Positions 42,771-52,238 are shown, numbered from the stretch's first letter. The stretch: 64,000 nucleotides of DNA from Pseudomonas izuensis (GCF_009861505.1 NZ_WTFT01000017.1:62001-126000); one strand, 5' to 3'. Notes: generated by a model not told the origin, from the sequence alone. Numbers and translations: made by a program.

Positions 42771-44000
42771 ATGCCCGCAACACAGTCCTTTTCCCTCAAA
42801 CAGGCTCGGCGTCTGGCGCTGGCTGCCCAAGGATTCAACGGGCGCCAGCCGCCGGCGGCGATCAAACCGGTTCAACTCAACCGTCTGATCGAGCGGCTGG
42901 GCATTCTGCAGATCGATTCCGTCAATGCAGTGGTGCGTTCGCACTACCTTCCGCTGTTTTCCCGTCTCGGCAATTACTCATCCGACTTGCTCGACCAGGC
43001 CGCCTGGAGTCAGGGCCGGCGTCGCACCTTGTTCGAATACTGGGGTCATGAGGCCTCGTTGCTGCCCTTGTCGATGTACCCGTTGATGCGCTGGCGCATG
43101 CAACGTGCGACCCGGGGCGAAGATATCTATCAGCAACTGGCGCAATTCGGTCGTGAACAGCAGGACACGATTCGCCGGGTGCTGGCTAGCGTTCAGGAAC
43201 AGGGCGCGCTGGGTGCGGGTAGTTTGTCGACGCGCCAGGAGCGGGCGGGGCCGTGGTGGGACTGGAGCGCGGAAAAGCATGCGCTGGAATGGTTGTTCGC
43301 CGCGGGTGAAGTGACCGTCGCCAGCCGGCGCGGATTCGAGCGGCTTTATGACCTGCCTGAACGGGTGATTCCTTCGGCGATTCTTGCGCAACCACTGTTG
43401 AGCGAGGCCCAGGCCCAGCGTGGTCTGTTGCTGCATGCCGCGACAGCTTTGGGGGTTGGGACCGAGAAGGACTTGCGTGACTATTTTCGCTTGAACCCCG
43501 CTGACAGTCGCCCGCGTCTTGATGAATTGGTCGAGGCGGGTGAGTTGCTCGTTTGCGAGGTCCGGGGCTGGCGGCAACCGGCGTATTGTCTGCCCGAGCC
43601 CAAGCTGCCACGCAAGGTCGCGGCCAGTGCGCTGCTTTCACCTTTCGACTCGCTGATTTGGGAACGCAGCCGCACCGAGCGCCTGTTCGATTTTCGCTAT
43701 CGGCTGGAAATTTACACGCCGCAGGACAAACGGGTCTATGGCTATTACGTCCTGCCGTTCTTGCACAACGAACGGATCGCCGCGCGGGTTGATCTGCGCG
43801 CCGAACGGGCGGCGGGGCAGTTGGCGGTGCATGCGGTGCATGAGGAAGAGCCAGGGCTGGATGAGGACGGGATGCTGGCGTTGGCGGTCAATCTGCGGCG
43901 GATGGCGGATTGGTTGGGGTTGGAGCGGGTGCAGTTGAATTGCCCGCGGGCAAGTGCCGGGCGGTTGCGGGTGGCATTGGCCGAAATTGATGGTGCCTGA
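42771..44000 (+). CDS. YcaQ-type DNA glycosylase, winged-helix (crosslink repair)
   Basis: A 409-residue protein of the HTH_42 (YcaQ/AlkX) family. The catalytic QxD motif is in LGILQIDSVNAVVRSHY, near residue 48, and the WDWSAEKHALEWLFAAGEVTV segment is typical of the winged-helix core. These enzymes unhook interstrand DNA crosslinks and remove bulky alkyl adducts. Of two close ATGs I chose 42771, since AAGGAG is at good spacing. A REPIN follows. Confidence 0.9.
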   Translation: MPATQSFSLKQARRLALAAQGFNGRQPPAAIKPVQLNRLIERLGILQIDSVNAVVRSHYLPLFSRLGNYSSDLLDQAAWSQGRRRTLFEYWGHEASLLPLSMYPLMRWRMQRATRGEDIYQQLAQFGREQQDTIRRVLASVQEQGALGAGSLSTRQERAGPWWDWSAEKHALEWLFAAGEVTVASRRGFERLYDLPERVIPSAILAQPLLSEAQAQRGLLLHAATALGVGTEKDLRDYFRLNPADSRPRLDELVEAGELLVCEVRGWRQPAYCLPEPKLPRKVAASALLSPFDSLIWERSRTERLFDFRYRLEIYTPQDKRVYGYYVLPFLHNERIAARVDLRAERAAGQLAVHAVHEEEPGLDEDGMLALAVNLRRMADWLGLERVQLNCPRASAGRLRVALAEIDGA

Positions 44001-44004
44001 ACCG

Positions 44005-44101
44005 GCGCCTTCGCGAGCAAGCTTTGCTCCCACAGGTTTGTGTCGTGCACACGGTCGGCGAACGACACAAAACCTGTGGGAGCAAAGCTTGCTCGCGATG
44101 G
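44005..44101. repeat. REPIN
   Basis: TTCGCGAGCAAGCTTTGCTC begins the left arm and its exact complement closes the right arm, with CCCACAGGTTT/AAACCTGTGGG extending the stem. Confidence 0.92.
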
Positions 44102-44113
44102 GCGTAGCACAAT

Positions 44114-45460
44114 CTAGCGCCGAACTTGCTTCAGGGTTTCAGCAATCAGGAATGCCAGCTCCAGCGACTGGTCGGCATTCATCCGCGGGTCGCAATGGGT
44201 ATGGTAACGATCTGACAAACCGTCCTCGGTTATCGGACGCGCGCCACCAATGCACTCGGTAACGTTCTGCCCGGTCATCTCGATGTGAATGCCACCGGCA
44301 TAACTGCCTTCGGCTTCGTGCACCTGGAAGAACTGCTTCACTTCGCCGAGGATCTGCGCGAAGTCGCGGGTCTTGTAGCCGCTACTGGCCTTGATGGTGT
44401 TTCCGTGCATCGGGTCCGAACTCCACAGCACTTGCTTGCCTTCACGCTGCACGGCGCGAATGAGCTGCGGCAAGTGATCGCCGACCTTGTTCGCGCCCAT
44501 CCGCGCAATCAGGTTCAGACGGCCAGGATCATTGTCCGGGTTAAGCACGTCGATCAGGCGGATCAGGTCTTCGGGGTTCATGCTCGGGCCGACCTTGACC
44601 CCGATCGGGTTATTCACCCCGCGCAGGAATTCGACGTGGGCACCGTCGAGCTGACGGGTGCGGTCGCCAATCCACAGCATATGGGCCGAGCAGTCGTAAT
44701 AATCGTTGGTCAGGCTGTCGCGGCGCACGAAGGCTTCTTCGTAGTTCAACAACAGCGCTTCGTGGGCGGTGAAAAAACTGGTTTCGCGCAGTTGCGGCGA
44801 GCTGTCCATGCCGCAGGCGCGCATGAAGGCCAGGGTTTCATCGATGCGGTCGGCCAAGTGGCTGTATTTTTCCGCCAGGGCCGAGTTGGCGATGAAGTCC
44901 AGATTCCACTTGTGCACCTGATGCAGGTCGGCAAACCCGCCCTGGGCGAATGCGCGCAACAGGTTCAGGGTGGCGGTGGATTGGTGATAGGACTGCAGCA
45001 GGCGCTCCGGGTCCGGCACGCGGCTTTTTTCGTCGAAACCGATACCGTTGACGATATCGCCACGGTAGGCCGGCAGGGTCACGCCGTCGATCGTCTCATC
45101 GTTGGCCGAGCGGGGCTTGGCGAATTGCCCGGCCATGCGCCCGACCTTGACCACCGGGCAACCGGCCGCGAAGGTCATGACGATCGCCATTTGCAACAGC
45201 ACCTTGAAGGTGTCGCGGATTTTCGCGGCGGAGAACTCGGCGAAGCTTTCCGCGCAGTCGCCGCCCTGTAACAGAAACGCGCGGCCCTGGGTCACCTCGG
45301 CAAACTGACGGCGCAATTCCCGGGCTTCACCGGCAAACACCAGCGGTGGATAGCTGGCCAGGGTTTGCTCGACATGCTGCAAATGCGCCGCGTCGGGGTA
45401 TCGGGGTTGTTGCTGGATCGGCAAGGCGCGCCAGCTGTCAGGGCTCCAGGGTTGGCTCAT
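44114..45460 (-). CDS. Class II DAHP synthase
   Basis: A 448-residue plant-type 3-deoxy-7-phosphoheptulonate synthase. Motifs RAFLLQGGDCAESF, GRMAGQFAKPRS, WIGDRTRQLDGAHVEF, VLWSSDPMHGNT and HIEMTGQNVTECIGG identify the metal and substrate sites. The start gives MSQPWSPDSWRALP and the length of the short class II form. It matches PA2843 from memory. It is a second entry enzyme of the shikimate pathway in this window. In pseudomonads such enzymes can serve aromatic or secondary metabolism. No phenazine genes are adjacent. Confidence 0.95.
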   Translation of the reverse strand: MSQPWSPDSWRALPIQQQPRYPDAAHLQHVEQTLASYPPLVFAGEARELRRQFAEVTQGRAFLLQGGDCAESFAEFSAAKIRDTFKVLLQMAIVMTFAAGCPVVKVGRMAGQFAKPRSANDETIDGVTLPAYRGDIVNGIGFDEKSRVPDPERLLQSYHQSTATLNLLRAFAQGGFADLHQVHKWNLDFIANSALAEKYSHLADRIDETLAFMRACGMDSSPQLRETSFFTAHEALLLNYEEAFVRRDSLTNDYYDCSAHMLWIGDRTRQLDGAHVEFLRGVNNPIGVKVGPSMNPEDLIRLIDVLNPDNDPGRLNLIARMGANKVGDHLPQLIRAVQREGKQVLWSSDPMHGNTIKASSGYKTRDFAQILGEVKQFFQVHEAEGSYAGGIHIEMTGQNVTECIGGARPITEDGLSDRYHTHCDPRMNADQSLELAFLIAETLKQVRR

Positions 45461-45624
45461 CGCGGTCTCTAATGTTTTACGCTCGGACAACCATGTTATC
45501 AGCAATTAGTGCGTGACCTGTTCCCGAAGCTTGGCGGACAATCGCGCCTTTGCCGCACCCTGTTCGCGGTGTTATTGCGTTGCCGCTTTTTATATTGAAG
45601 GCATGGTGACGATCGGGAGACGAA

Positions 45625-46380
45625 ATGACTGAGGAGCGCGTCGAGCATTTGCTCGCCGAGGTGCAGGACGAATTTGGCGTGATTCGTGTGCTGGAAGTGG
45701 CTGATTACCGTTTTCTCGAATTCGGTGATGCCATCGAGCAAAGCTGTGTGTTTACAGCCGACCCGAGTTGGCTCGAATACGATTACACCCGGGCGATGCT
45801 GATCGGTGCGCTGTGCCACGAACAGCCCGAAACCGCGCTGTTCCTCGGTCTCGGCGCGGGCACGCTGACCCAGGCCTGCCTCAAGTTCCTGCCGCTGGAA
45901 GATGTCGAGGCCATCGAACTGCGCCCCGATGTGCCGCGCCTGGCCATCGAATACCTGGGGCTGGATGACGATCCGCGCCTGTATATCCGCGTGGGTGATG
46001 CACTGGAACTGCTCGACACCGCCGAGCCGGCGGACCTGATTTTTGTCGACCTCTATACCGACGTGGGTCCGGGCGTTGGGCATCTGGCCTGGACCTTCCT
46101 GGAGAACTGCCAGAAACGCCTGAATCCGGGTGGATGGCTGGTGATCAATCAGTGGGCAACCGATGACGGCAAGCCATTGGGCGCCGCATTGCTGCGCGGG
46201 CTCTATCACCGGCATTACTGGGAGTTGCCGGTGAAGGAGGGCAACGTGATCCTGATCGTGCCTTCGGAGCTGGATCAGGAGCTGGACATGGACGGTCTGA
46301 TCGCTCGCGCTGAAGCACTGGCGCCGCGGTTGGGGTATTCGTTGCAGTCGTTGATCAAGGCGATTCGCCCGGCGACTTGA
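45625..46380 (+). CDS. Spermidine-synthase-like methyltransferase-fold protein
   Basis: A 251-residue protein of the SpeE fold. ALFLGLGAGTLTQAC is the nucleotide/SAM-type loop, VEAIELRPDVPRLA the second, and DLIFVDLYTDVGPG the acidic third. It lacks the N-terminal domain of true spermidine synthases and may not act on polyamines. GGGAGA precedes the start. It is divergent from the class II DAHP synthase gene. Confidence 0.85.
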   Translation: MTEERVEHLLAEVQDEFGVIRVLEVADYRFLEFGDAIEQSCVFTADPSWLEYDYTRAMLIGALCHEQPETALFLGLGAGTLTQACLKFLPLEDVEAIELRPDVPRLAIEYLGLDDDPRLYIRVGDALELLDTAEPADLIFVDLYTDVGPGVGHLAWTFLENCQKRLNPGGWLVINQWATDDGKPLGAALLRGLYHRHYWELPVKEGNVILIVPSELDQELDMDGLIARAEALAPRLGYSLQSLIKAIRPAT

Positions 46381-46397
46381 GTGCTGTCTGGTTGGGC

Positions 46398-46492
46398 CTC
46401 ATCGCGGGCAAGCCTTGCTCCCACAGGTTTTGTGTCGTTCACATTCTCTGTGGACGATGTAAAACCTGTGGGAGCAAGGCTTGCCCGCGATT
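46398..46492. repeat. REPIN
   Basis: ATCGCGGGCAAGCCTTGCTC and the complementary right arm, with CCCACAGGTTTT/AAAACCTGTGGG extending the stem. Confidence 0.92.
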
Positions 46493-46516
46493 GCGATATC
46501 AATGCCGACACAATTC

Positions 46517-47308
46517 TCAACAGCCTTTGAATACTCCGGGCCGCCGCTCCACCAGCGATCGCACCCCCTCTTGGGCATCCTCACTGCTCAGCAATTTCTT
46601 CACCAGCGCTGGCAACCCTTGGGCAGCAGCCGTTTCCCCTTCATAACGCGCCTGTCGCGCCGACATCAATGTGGCCTGAACCCCCAGCGGCGCCTGACGG
46701 GCAATGCGCTCGGCCAGCTCGATCGCCCTGGGCAGCAAATCCTCGCTGGCCATGACTTCCTGCACCAAGCCCAAGTGCAAGGCATCATGGGCGTCGAACT
46801 CATCGCCGGTCAGCATCCAGCGCATGGCATTGCCCCAGCCGGCCACTTGATGCAGGCGTAGCGTGGCACCGCCAAAGGGAAAGATGCCACGCTGTACTTC
46901 CATTTGCGCGAAGCGGGTATTGCTGGCGCACAAGTTGATATCGGCGGCCAGCATCAACTCGATGCCGATGGTCAGGCAGTAACCCTGGGCAGCGACGATC
47001 ACCGGTTTGCTGACTCGGGGGCCGGCAAATACCCCCCATGGATCGCAGCCACCGGGCGGAGCCTGCCAGCCTTCGGTCAGCGCGGTGCTGGCATTCACCA
47101 GATCCAGACCGGCGGTGAAATGCTCGCCATGACCAAATACCACCGCCACCCGCGCCTCGCTGTCGGCCTCGAACTCGCCATAAGCCAGGCTTAGCTCGTT
47201 GAGCAGGTCGAGATCGAAGGCATTGCGTTTGGCGACCCGATCCAGGCCGATCAACAGGACATGACCGCGCTTTTCACGGCTCACACGGTGGGTGTCGAGC
47301 TCTTTCAT
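46517..47308 (-). CDS. Enoyl-CoA hydratase/isomerase family protein
   Basis: A 263-residue crotonase-fold enzyme. Oxyanion-hole segments are HFTAGLDLVN and GYCLTIGIELML. A Glu/Arg pair sits in QMEVQRGIFPFGGATL. It resembles crotonase of the PA2841 type from memory. The start at 47308 has GAGGAAA upstream. An upstream in-frame ATG would add 25 poorly conserved-looking residues. Substrate unknown. Confidence 0.88.
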   Translation of the reverse strand: MKELDTHRVSREKRGHVLLIGLDRVAKRNAFDLDLLNELSLAYGEFEADSEARVAVVFGHGEHFTAGLDLVNASTALTEGWQAPPGGCDPWGVFAGPRVSKPVIVAAQGYCLTIGIELMLAADINLCASNTRFAQMEVQRGIFPFGGATLRLHQVAGWGNAMRWMLTGDEFDAHDALHLGLVQEVMASEDLLPRAIELAERIARQAPLGVQATLMSARQARYEGETAAAQGLPALVKKLLSSEDAQEGVRSLVERRPGVFKGC

Positions 47309-47505
47309 GAGGGCATTTCCTCGAGCGGGAAGGGGAGTCGGACCGACGGTCCGCGTGTTCAAGGTGAACCGTTTTAGCGCCATGACCCGCAGGGCCGGGC
47401 CTTTGAAAAATAGACGCTTGCACGATTATCCGCAAAGCCTGTGACAGAACGCTGTACGCGGCAGTTTTACGTTAAAAAAAGGCTCCCTTTTTCGGCAAAT
47501 TCCGG

Positions 47506-47730
47506 TATAGTGCGCGCCGGCCTTTAGCCGGGCCGCGTTTAGGTGGAGCAATTACCCGAAGTCAGCTTCGGTTGCACGTCCGTACAGCGGACTCTTCCTT
47601 AACGATTCTTTTCATTCATTCGTTTTCGCAAATCCCCGCCGACAAAGCTGCCAGGGCGACTCTTGAGTCTCAACACGGCATGCGCAGCTTTGGAGCATGG
47701 GTCTTTGCGGATGCACTTAGAGGCAGACCC
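47506..47730 (+). promoter_or_regulatory. Long structured 5' leader of the DEAD-box helicase
   Basis: A possible -10 (TATAGT, 47506-47511) opens a leader of about 215 bases without a convincing gene. It has several hairpins, among them CCGAAGTCAGCTTCGG (47558-47573) and GTCCGTACAGCGGAC (47578-47592), and AT-rich single-stranded stretches. Long leaders are typical of cold-shock helicase genes, where they respond to temperature or to the helicase itself. The interval 47309-47505 shows nothing else. Confidence 0.5.
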
Positions 47731-49404
47731 ATGACCCAGGAAATCGGCGGCTTCGCCGCTCTTGAACTTCATCCCAATATTGTCGCTGCAGTAGTCGCTA
47801 CCGGCTATGAAGAGCCTTCGGCCATTCAGCAGCAGTCGATCCCGATCATTCTCGCCGGTCACGATATGATTGGTCAGGCGCAAACCGGTACCGGTAAAAC
47901 CGCTGCCTTTGCCCTGCCTATCCTGCACCGCATTGATCCGTCCAAGCGCGAGCCGCAAGCTCTGATCCTGGCCCCAACTCGTGAGTTGGCGCTACAAGTT
48001 GCAACCGCTTTCGAAACCTACGCCAAGCAAATGCCGGGCGTAACTGTTGTGGCTGTCTACGGCGGCGCGCCGATGGGCCCACAATTGAAAGCAATCCGTA
48101 ATGGCGCACAGATCGTTGTCGCCACTCCGGGCCGTCTGTGCGACCACCTGCGTCGCGACGAAAAAGTGCTGGCGACCGTGAACCACCTGGTTCTCGACGA
48201 AGCAGACGAAATGCTCAAGCTGGGCTTCATGGACGACCTGGAAGTTATCTTCAAGGCCATGCCGGAAACCCGTCAGACCGTATTGTTCTCGGCCACCTTG
48301 CCGCAATCGATCCGTGCCATCGCCGAACGCCACCTGCGCGATCCGAAGCACGTGAAGATCCAGAGCAAGACCCAGACCGTTACCGCGATCGAACAGGCTC
48401 ACCTGTTGGTTCACGCTGACCAGAAGACTTCTGCCGTTCTCAGCTTGCTGGAAGTGGAAGATTTCGACGCGCTGATCATGTTCGTGCGCACCAAGCAAGC
48501 AACCCTGGACCTGGCCAGCGCCCTGGAAGCCAAAGGCTACAAAGCCGCTGCGCTGAACGGTGACATTGCCCAGAACCAGCGTGAGCGCGTGATCGACTCC
48601 CTCAAGGATGGCCGTCTGGACATCGTTGTGGCAACCGACGTTGCTGCTCGTGGCCTGGACGTACCGCGCATCACTCACGTATTCAACGTTGACATGCCGT
48701 ACGACCCGGAATCCTACGTTCACCGTATCGGCCGTACCGGCCGTGCCGGTCGCGAAGGCCGTGCGCTGTTGCTGGTGACTCCACGTGAGCGCCGCATGCT
48801 GCAAGTGATCGAGCGTGTAACCGGTCAGAAGGTTGCTGAAGTTCGCCTGCCGGACGCTCAAGCCGTTCTGGATGCACGCATCAAGAAGCTGACCAACAGC
48901 CTGTCGCCGCTGGTGGCCGATGCCGAATCGACTCACGGTGATCTGCTGGATCGCCTGACCGCCGACATCGGTTGCAGCCCGCGTGCCCTGGCCGCAGCCC
49001 TGCTGCGCAAGGCTACCAACGGTCAAGCGCTGAACCTGGCTGCTATCGAGAAAGAGCGTCCACTGGTGCCGAACAACGCACCGCGTGGCGATCGTCCAGA
49101 GCGTTCCGGTGATCGTCCTGACCGTGGTGACCGTGAGCGTCGCGCTCCGATCCCGTTGGCCGAAGGTCGTGCCCGTTGCCGTACCGCGCTGGGTGCGCGT
49201 GACGGTATCGCTGCCAAGAACCTGCTGGGCGCCATCCTCAATGAAGGTGGTCTGGCCCGTGAAGCCATCGGTCGCATCCAGGTGCGCGACAGCTTCAGCC
49301 TCGTCGAGCTGCCGGAAGATGGTCTGGAGCGTCTGCTGACCAAACTGAAGGACACTCGCGTTGCCGGTAAGCAGTTGAAGCTGCGTCGCTATCGCGAAGA
49401 TTGA
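47731..49404 (+). CDS. deaD: ATP-dependent DEAD-box RNA helicase (DeaD/CsdA type)
   Basis: A 557-residue helicase. Motif I is AQTGTGKT near residue 50, followed by the DEAD box, SAT, and the C-terminal HRIGRTGR. After the core comes a charged linker with repeated RGDRPERSGDRPDRGDRERR-like residues and a DbpA-type RNA-binding domain at the end (RDGIAAKNLLGAILNEGGL). It unwinds RNA in ribosome assembly and decay, often in the cold. The ATG at 47731 has AGAGG upstream. Upstream frame is leader RNA. Confidence 0.95.
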   Translation: MTQEIGGFAALELHPNIVAAVVATGYEEPSAIQQQSIPIILAGHDMIGQAQTGTGKTAAFALPILHRIDPSKREPQALILAPTRELALQVATAFETYAKQMPGVTVVAVYGGAPMGPQLKAIRNGAQIVVATPGRLCDHLRRDEKVLATVNHLVLDEADEMLKLGFMDDLEVIFKAMPETRQTVLFSATLPQSIRAIAERHLRDPKHVKIQSKTQTVTAIEQAHLLVHADQKTSAVLSLLEVEDFDALIMFVRTKQATLDLASALEAKGYKAAALNGDIAQNQRERVIDSLKDGRLDIVVATDVAARGLDVPRITHVFNVDMPYDPESYVHRIGRTGRAGREGRALLLVTPRERRMLQVIERVTGQKVAEVRLPDAQAVLDARIKKLTNSLSPLVADAESTHGDLLDRLTADIGCSPRALAAALLRKATNGQALNLAAIEKERPLVPNNAPRGDRPERSGDRPDRGDRERRAPIPLAEGRARCRTALGARDGIAAKNLLGAILNEGGLAREAIGRIQVRDSFSLVELPEDGLERLLTKLKDTRVAGKQLKLRRYRED

Positions 49405-49432
49405 TCCGCTTTCGGGCTGATTGATCGAACAT

Positions 49433-49466
49433 AAAAAATCCCCGACTAGTTCGGGGATTTTTTTTG
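49433..49466 (+). terminator. Terminator of the helicase gene
   Basis: The stem AAATCCCCGA/TCGGGGATTT is followed by TTTTT. Confidence 0.92.
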
Positions 49467-49474
49467 CCTGTAAC

Positions 49475-49548
49475 AAAGATCGCAGCCTGCGGCAGCTCCT
49501 ACATCGAGTTGTATTTCTTTGTAGGAGCTGCCGCAGGCTGCGATCCTT
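49475..49548. repeat. REPIN of the GCCGCAGGCTGCGATC subfamily
   Basis: Arms GATCGCAGCCTGCGGCAGC and its complement, with GCTCCTAC/GTAGGAGC extending the stem. This is a different REP subfamily from most other copies in the window. Confidence 0.9.
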
Positions 49549-49559
49549 TGAACTTCAAG

Positions 49560-50327
49560 TCAGCCGAAGCGGTAGATATCCATACCCAGCGCCCCCATCG
49601 TGAAGCCTTTGTGGGCAACGCTGAAATCTCCCCCGGCACCGCGGGCAAAGTACAGCGGAAGCAGGTGTTCATCGCTGGGATGGTTGCGCACGGCGTTCGG
49701 TGCCTGTTGACGATAATCGTGCAAAACCGTTTCGTCGTTGGCCTCAAGTTTTTCGATCATCCAGTCGCGAAATGCCTGCGCCCAGGGTTCGACGCTCTCA
49801 GGGCCGGCATGCCAGTCCAGTTCCCGCAGGTTGTGGGTAATACTGCCGGAGCCGATCAACAGCACACCCTGTTCGCGCAAGCTGGCCAGGGCATGGCCGA
49901 CGCGGGTTTGCAGGACGGGACCGCCACGGGTTGGCAGGGAAACCTGGACGATCGGAATATCGGCCTGCGGATACATCAATGACAAGGGCACCCAGACGCC
50001 GTGGTCAAACGGCCGCTGGGTGTCGCTGCGTGCGGGAAGGTCGGCTGCGTTCAACAGCTCGACAACCTCGGCCGCCAGCCTGGGATCGCCGGGTGCCGGA
50101 TATTGCACTTCGAACAGCGCCTTTGGAAAACCACCGAAGTCATGCCAGGTTTCGGGCCGGGGATTGGCGCTGACCAAGAGTTCATGACTTTCCCAGTGCG
50201 CCGAAACAATCACGATGGCTTTGGGCTTGGGCATTTCTGCCGCCAGGCGAGCGAGGGCCGGCCCGCTGGCGCCGGGTTCCAGGGCCAGCATCGGGGAGCC
50301 ATGGGATATGTACAGGCTGGGGAACAT
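49560..50327 (-). CDS. LigB-family dioxygenase (DODA/YgiD type)
   Basis: A 255-residue class III extradiol dioxygenase-fold protein. The non-haem metal ligands are likely the His in YISHGSPML, the His in FDHGVWVPL, and the later His in THNLRELDWH. DOPA 4,5-dioxygenase (YgiD) is the nearest characterised type. AGGAG precedes the start. It is divergent from tpm across about 100 bases. Confidence 0.87.
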   Translation of the reverse strand: MFPSLYISHGSPMLALEPGASGPALARLAAEMPKPKAIVIVSAHWESHELLVSANPRPETWHDFGGFPKALFEVQYPAPGDPRLAAEVVELLNAADLPARSDTQRPFDHGVWVPLSLMYPQADIPIVQVSLPTRGGPVLQTRVGHALASLREQGVLLIGSGSITHNLRELDWHAGPESVEPWAQAFRDWMIEKLEANDETVLHDYRQQAPNAVRNHPSDEHLLPLYFARGAGGDFSVAHKGFTMGALGMDIYRFG

Positions 50328-50430
50328 GAATGAGCTCCTGAGAGTTAAGATGGCACCATCTTCAGTCAGATCATTGATCTAAATCTAATATAAGTTTTAG
50401 GGTGTTTTGATCGAATTTTCGGGGTTATTT

Positions 50431-51087
50431 ATGCAGCCGGAGTTTTGGCACAAGAAGTGGGCGTCGAATCAGATCGGCTTTCATCTGCCGCAGGTGAACG
50501 GTCATCTGAAACGGTTCTGGCCACAGCTGGGTCTGGAGGAAGGTTCGCGGGTGCTGGTGCCGTTGTGCGGCAAGAGCCTGGATTTGTTATGGCTGGCTCA
50601 CCAAGGGCATGAAGTCCTGGGCATAGAGTTGTCGGAAAAAGCCGTGGAGGATTTCTTCGCAGAGCATGGTTTCGATCCCGCCATCAGCGAGCAGGGACCA
50701 TTCAAGGTCTATCGCGCCGGTTCGATTGAACTGTGGTGCGGTGATTTCTTCTCCCTGAGTGCCGGTGATGTGGCGGATTGCTCCGCGCTTTATGATCGCG
50801 CGGCGCTGATTGCGTTGCCGCCGGCGATGCGGGAGCGCTATGCCGAACATTTGAAACGAATATTGCCCAGGCAGTCCCTCGGGTTATTGATCACCCTGGA
50901 TTACGATCAGGCACAAATGTCCGGGCCACCATTCGCCGTGCTCGACGATGAAGTGCAGCGGTTGTACGGGGCTGCGTGGGGGTTGAAGATCCTGGAGGAT
51001 CGGGATGTCTTGAGCGAGAGCGGGAAATTTCTGGAGGCGGGTGTTACGCGGCTTGAGGAGCGGGTGTATCGGGTTTCCAGCCGCTGA
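50431..51087 (+). CDS. tpm: Thiopurine S-methyltransferase
   Basis: A 218-residue SAM-dependent methyltransferase of the TPMT family. WHKKWASNQIGFHLPQVN at the start is a strong family mark, VLVPLCGKSLDLLWLA is the SAM motif, and HEVLGIELSEKAV follows. In Pseudomonas, Tpm also methylates tellurite and selenite. A fragment of eight residues before the ATG at 50431 is not used. A REPIN follows. Confidence 0.95.
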   Translation: MQPEFWHKKWASNQIGFHLPQVNGHLKRFWPQLGLEEGSRVLVPLCGKSLDLLWLAHQGHEVLGIELSEKAVEDFFAEHGFDPAISEQGPFKVYRAGSIELWCGDFFSLSAGDVADCSALYDRAALIALPPAMRERYAEHLKRILPRQSLGLLITLDYDQAQMSGPPFAVLDDEVQRLYGAAWGLKILEDRDVLSESGKFLEAGVTRLEERVYRVSSR

Positions 51088-51106
51088 TTTGTAGCGACCC
51101 TTAGGT

Positions 51107-51196
51107 CCCCTTCGCGGGCAAGCCCGCTCCCACAGGTCATGTGCCAATCATGAGATCGCGCGTTTCCTGTGGGAGCGGGCTTGCCCGCGAAGAGGC
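51107..51196. repeat. REPIN
   Basis: TTCGCGGGCAAGCCCGCTCC and its complement, with CACAGG/CCTGTG extending the stem. It sits between tpm and htpX, which converge. Confidence 0.92.
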
Positions 51197-51225
51197 CCTG
51201 AAAATCAATGCGATATTCAAACGGA

Positions 51226-51258
51226 AAAAAAGGCCCGCATTACTGCGGGCCTTCTTGT
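51226..51258 (-). terminator. Terminator of htpX
   Basis: On the minus strand AAGGCCCGCAG/ATGCGGGCCTT is followed by seven T. It lies 20 bases after the htpX stop. Confidence 0.9.
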
Positions 51259-51273
51259 TTGCCTTGGAAGCAC

Positions 51274-52164
51274 TCAACCCCGACGACGAGCCAGTGCGTC
51301 GATACGCTCTTCCAGCGGTGGATGGCTCATGAACATGCGAGCGAAGCCCTGTTTGAGGCCACCGTTGATGCCGAAGGCATTCAGTGTGTCAGGCATATGC
51401 ACCGGCAGGCCTTGCTCTGCACGCAGGCGTTGCAGCGCACCGATCATCGCGGCAGTACCGGCCAGGTTTGCCCCGGCTTCGTCGGCACGAAATTCCCGTT
51501 TGCGCGAGAACCACATGACGATGGCGCTGGCCAGGATACCCAGGACCAGTTCGGCGAAAATGGTCGCCACGTAGTAAGCGATGCCCTGGCCTTCTTCGTT
51601 CTTGAAGATCACCTTGTCGACAAAGTTGCCGATGATCCGTGCGAAGAACATCACGAAGGTGTTCACCACGCCCTGGATCAGCGCCAGGGTCACCATGTCG
51701 CCATTGGCCACATGACCGATTTCGTGAGCCAGAACGGCCTTCACTTCATCCGGCGAGAAACGCTCCAGCAAGCCCTGGCTGACCGCGACGAGTGCGTCGT
51801 TCTTGTTCCAGCCGGTGGCGAACGCGTTCGCTTCGTAGGCCGGGAAAATCCCGACTTCGGGCATCTTGATCCCGGCTTCACGGGACAGTTGCTCGACGGT
51901 TTGCAGCAGCCATTGCTCGTGGCGAGTACGTGGCTGGGTAATGATCTGGGTGCTGGTGCTCATCTTCGCCATCCACTTGGAGATGAACAGCGAGAACAGG
52001 GAACCGGCGAAACCAAAGACCGCACAGAAAATCAGCAGCTGATTGAGGTTGAGATCAACCCCATTGGCCGCCATGAACCCGTTGAAGCCGAAAAGGCTTA
52101 GCGTGATGCTGGCAATCAGCACGACCGCCAGGTTAGTGGCCAAAAACAGCAGGATGCGCATCAT
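51274..52164 (-). CDS. htpX: Membrane-bound metalloprotease HtpX
   Basis: A 296-residue zinc protease of the inner membrane that removes misfolded membrane proteins. Two N-terminal helices, the HEIGH zinc motif (in KAVLAHEIGHVANGD), a second membrane pair, and the downstream EFRADEAGA with the third ligand. Two successive ATGs open the gene; the first is given here. AAGGAG stands 12 bases upstream. In Pseudomonas, HtpX responds to envelope and antibiotic stress. Confidence 0.95.
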   Translation of the reverse strand: MMRILLFLATNLAVVLIASITLSLFGFNGFMAANGVDLNLNQLLIFCAVFGFAGSLFSLFISKWMAKMSTSTQIITQPRTRHEQWLLQTVEQLSREAGIKMPEVGIFPAYEANAFATGWNKNDALVAVSQGLLERFSPDEVKAVLAHEIGHVANGDMVTLALIQGVVNTFVMFFARIIGNFVDKVIFKNEEGQGIAYYVATIFAELVLGILASAIVMWFSRKREFRADEAGANLAGTAAMIGALQRLRAEQGLPVHMPDTLNAFGINGGLKQGFARMFMSHPPLEERIDALARRRG

Positions 52165-52209
52165 GGTTGTAGAAATCTCCTTATGCTAAAGATGTAGCGT
52201 ACTGCGGGG

Positions 52210-52238
52210 TATATAAGGTGCTGCACTGGGGTATTCAA
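52210..52238 (-). promoter_or_regulatory. Sigma-70-type promoter of htpX
   Basis: On the minus strand TTGAAT and TATATA are separated by exactly 17 bases. The leader would be about 40 bases. The rest of the 52165-52480 gap contains only the downstream hairpin of alaA. Confidence 0.65.

Noticed and set aside
47992..49476. A 494-residue open frame opposite the DEAD-box helicase
   Set aside because: Low-complexity Gln/Val/Thr-rich translation in the antisense of a conserved gene.
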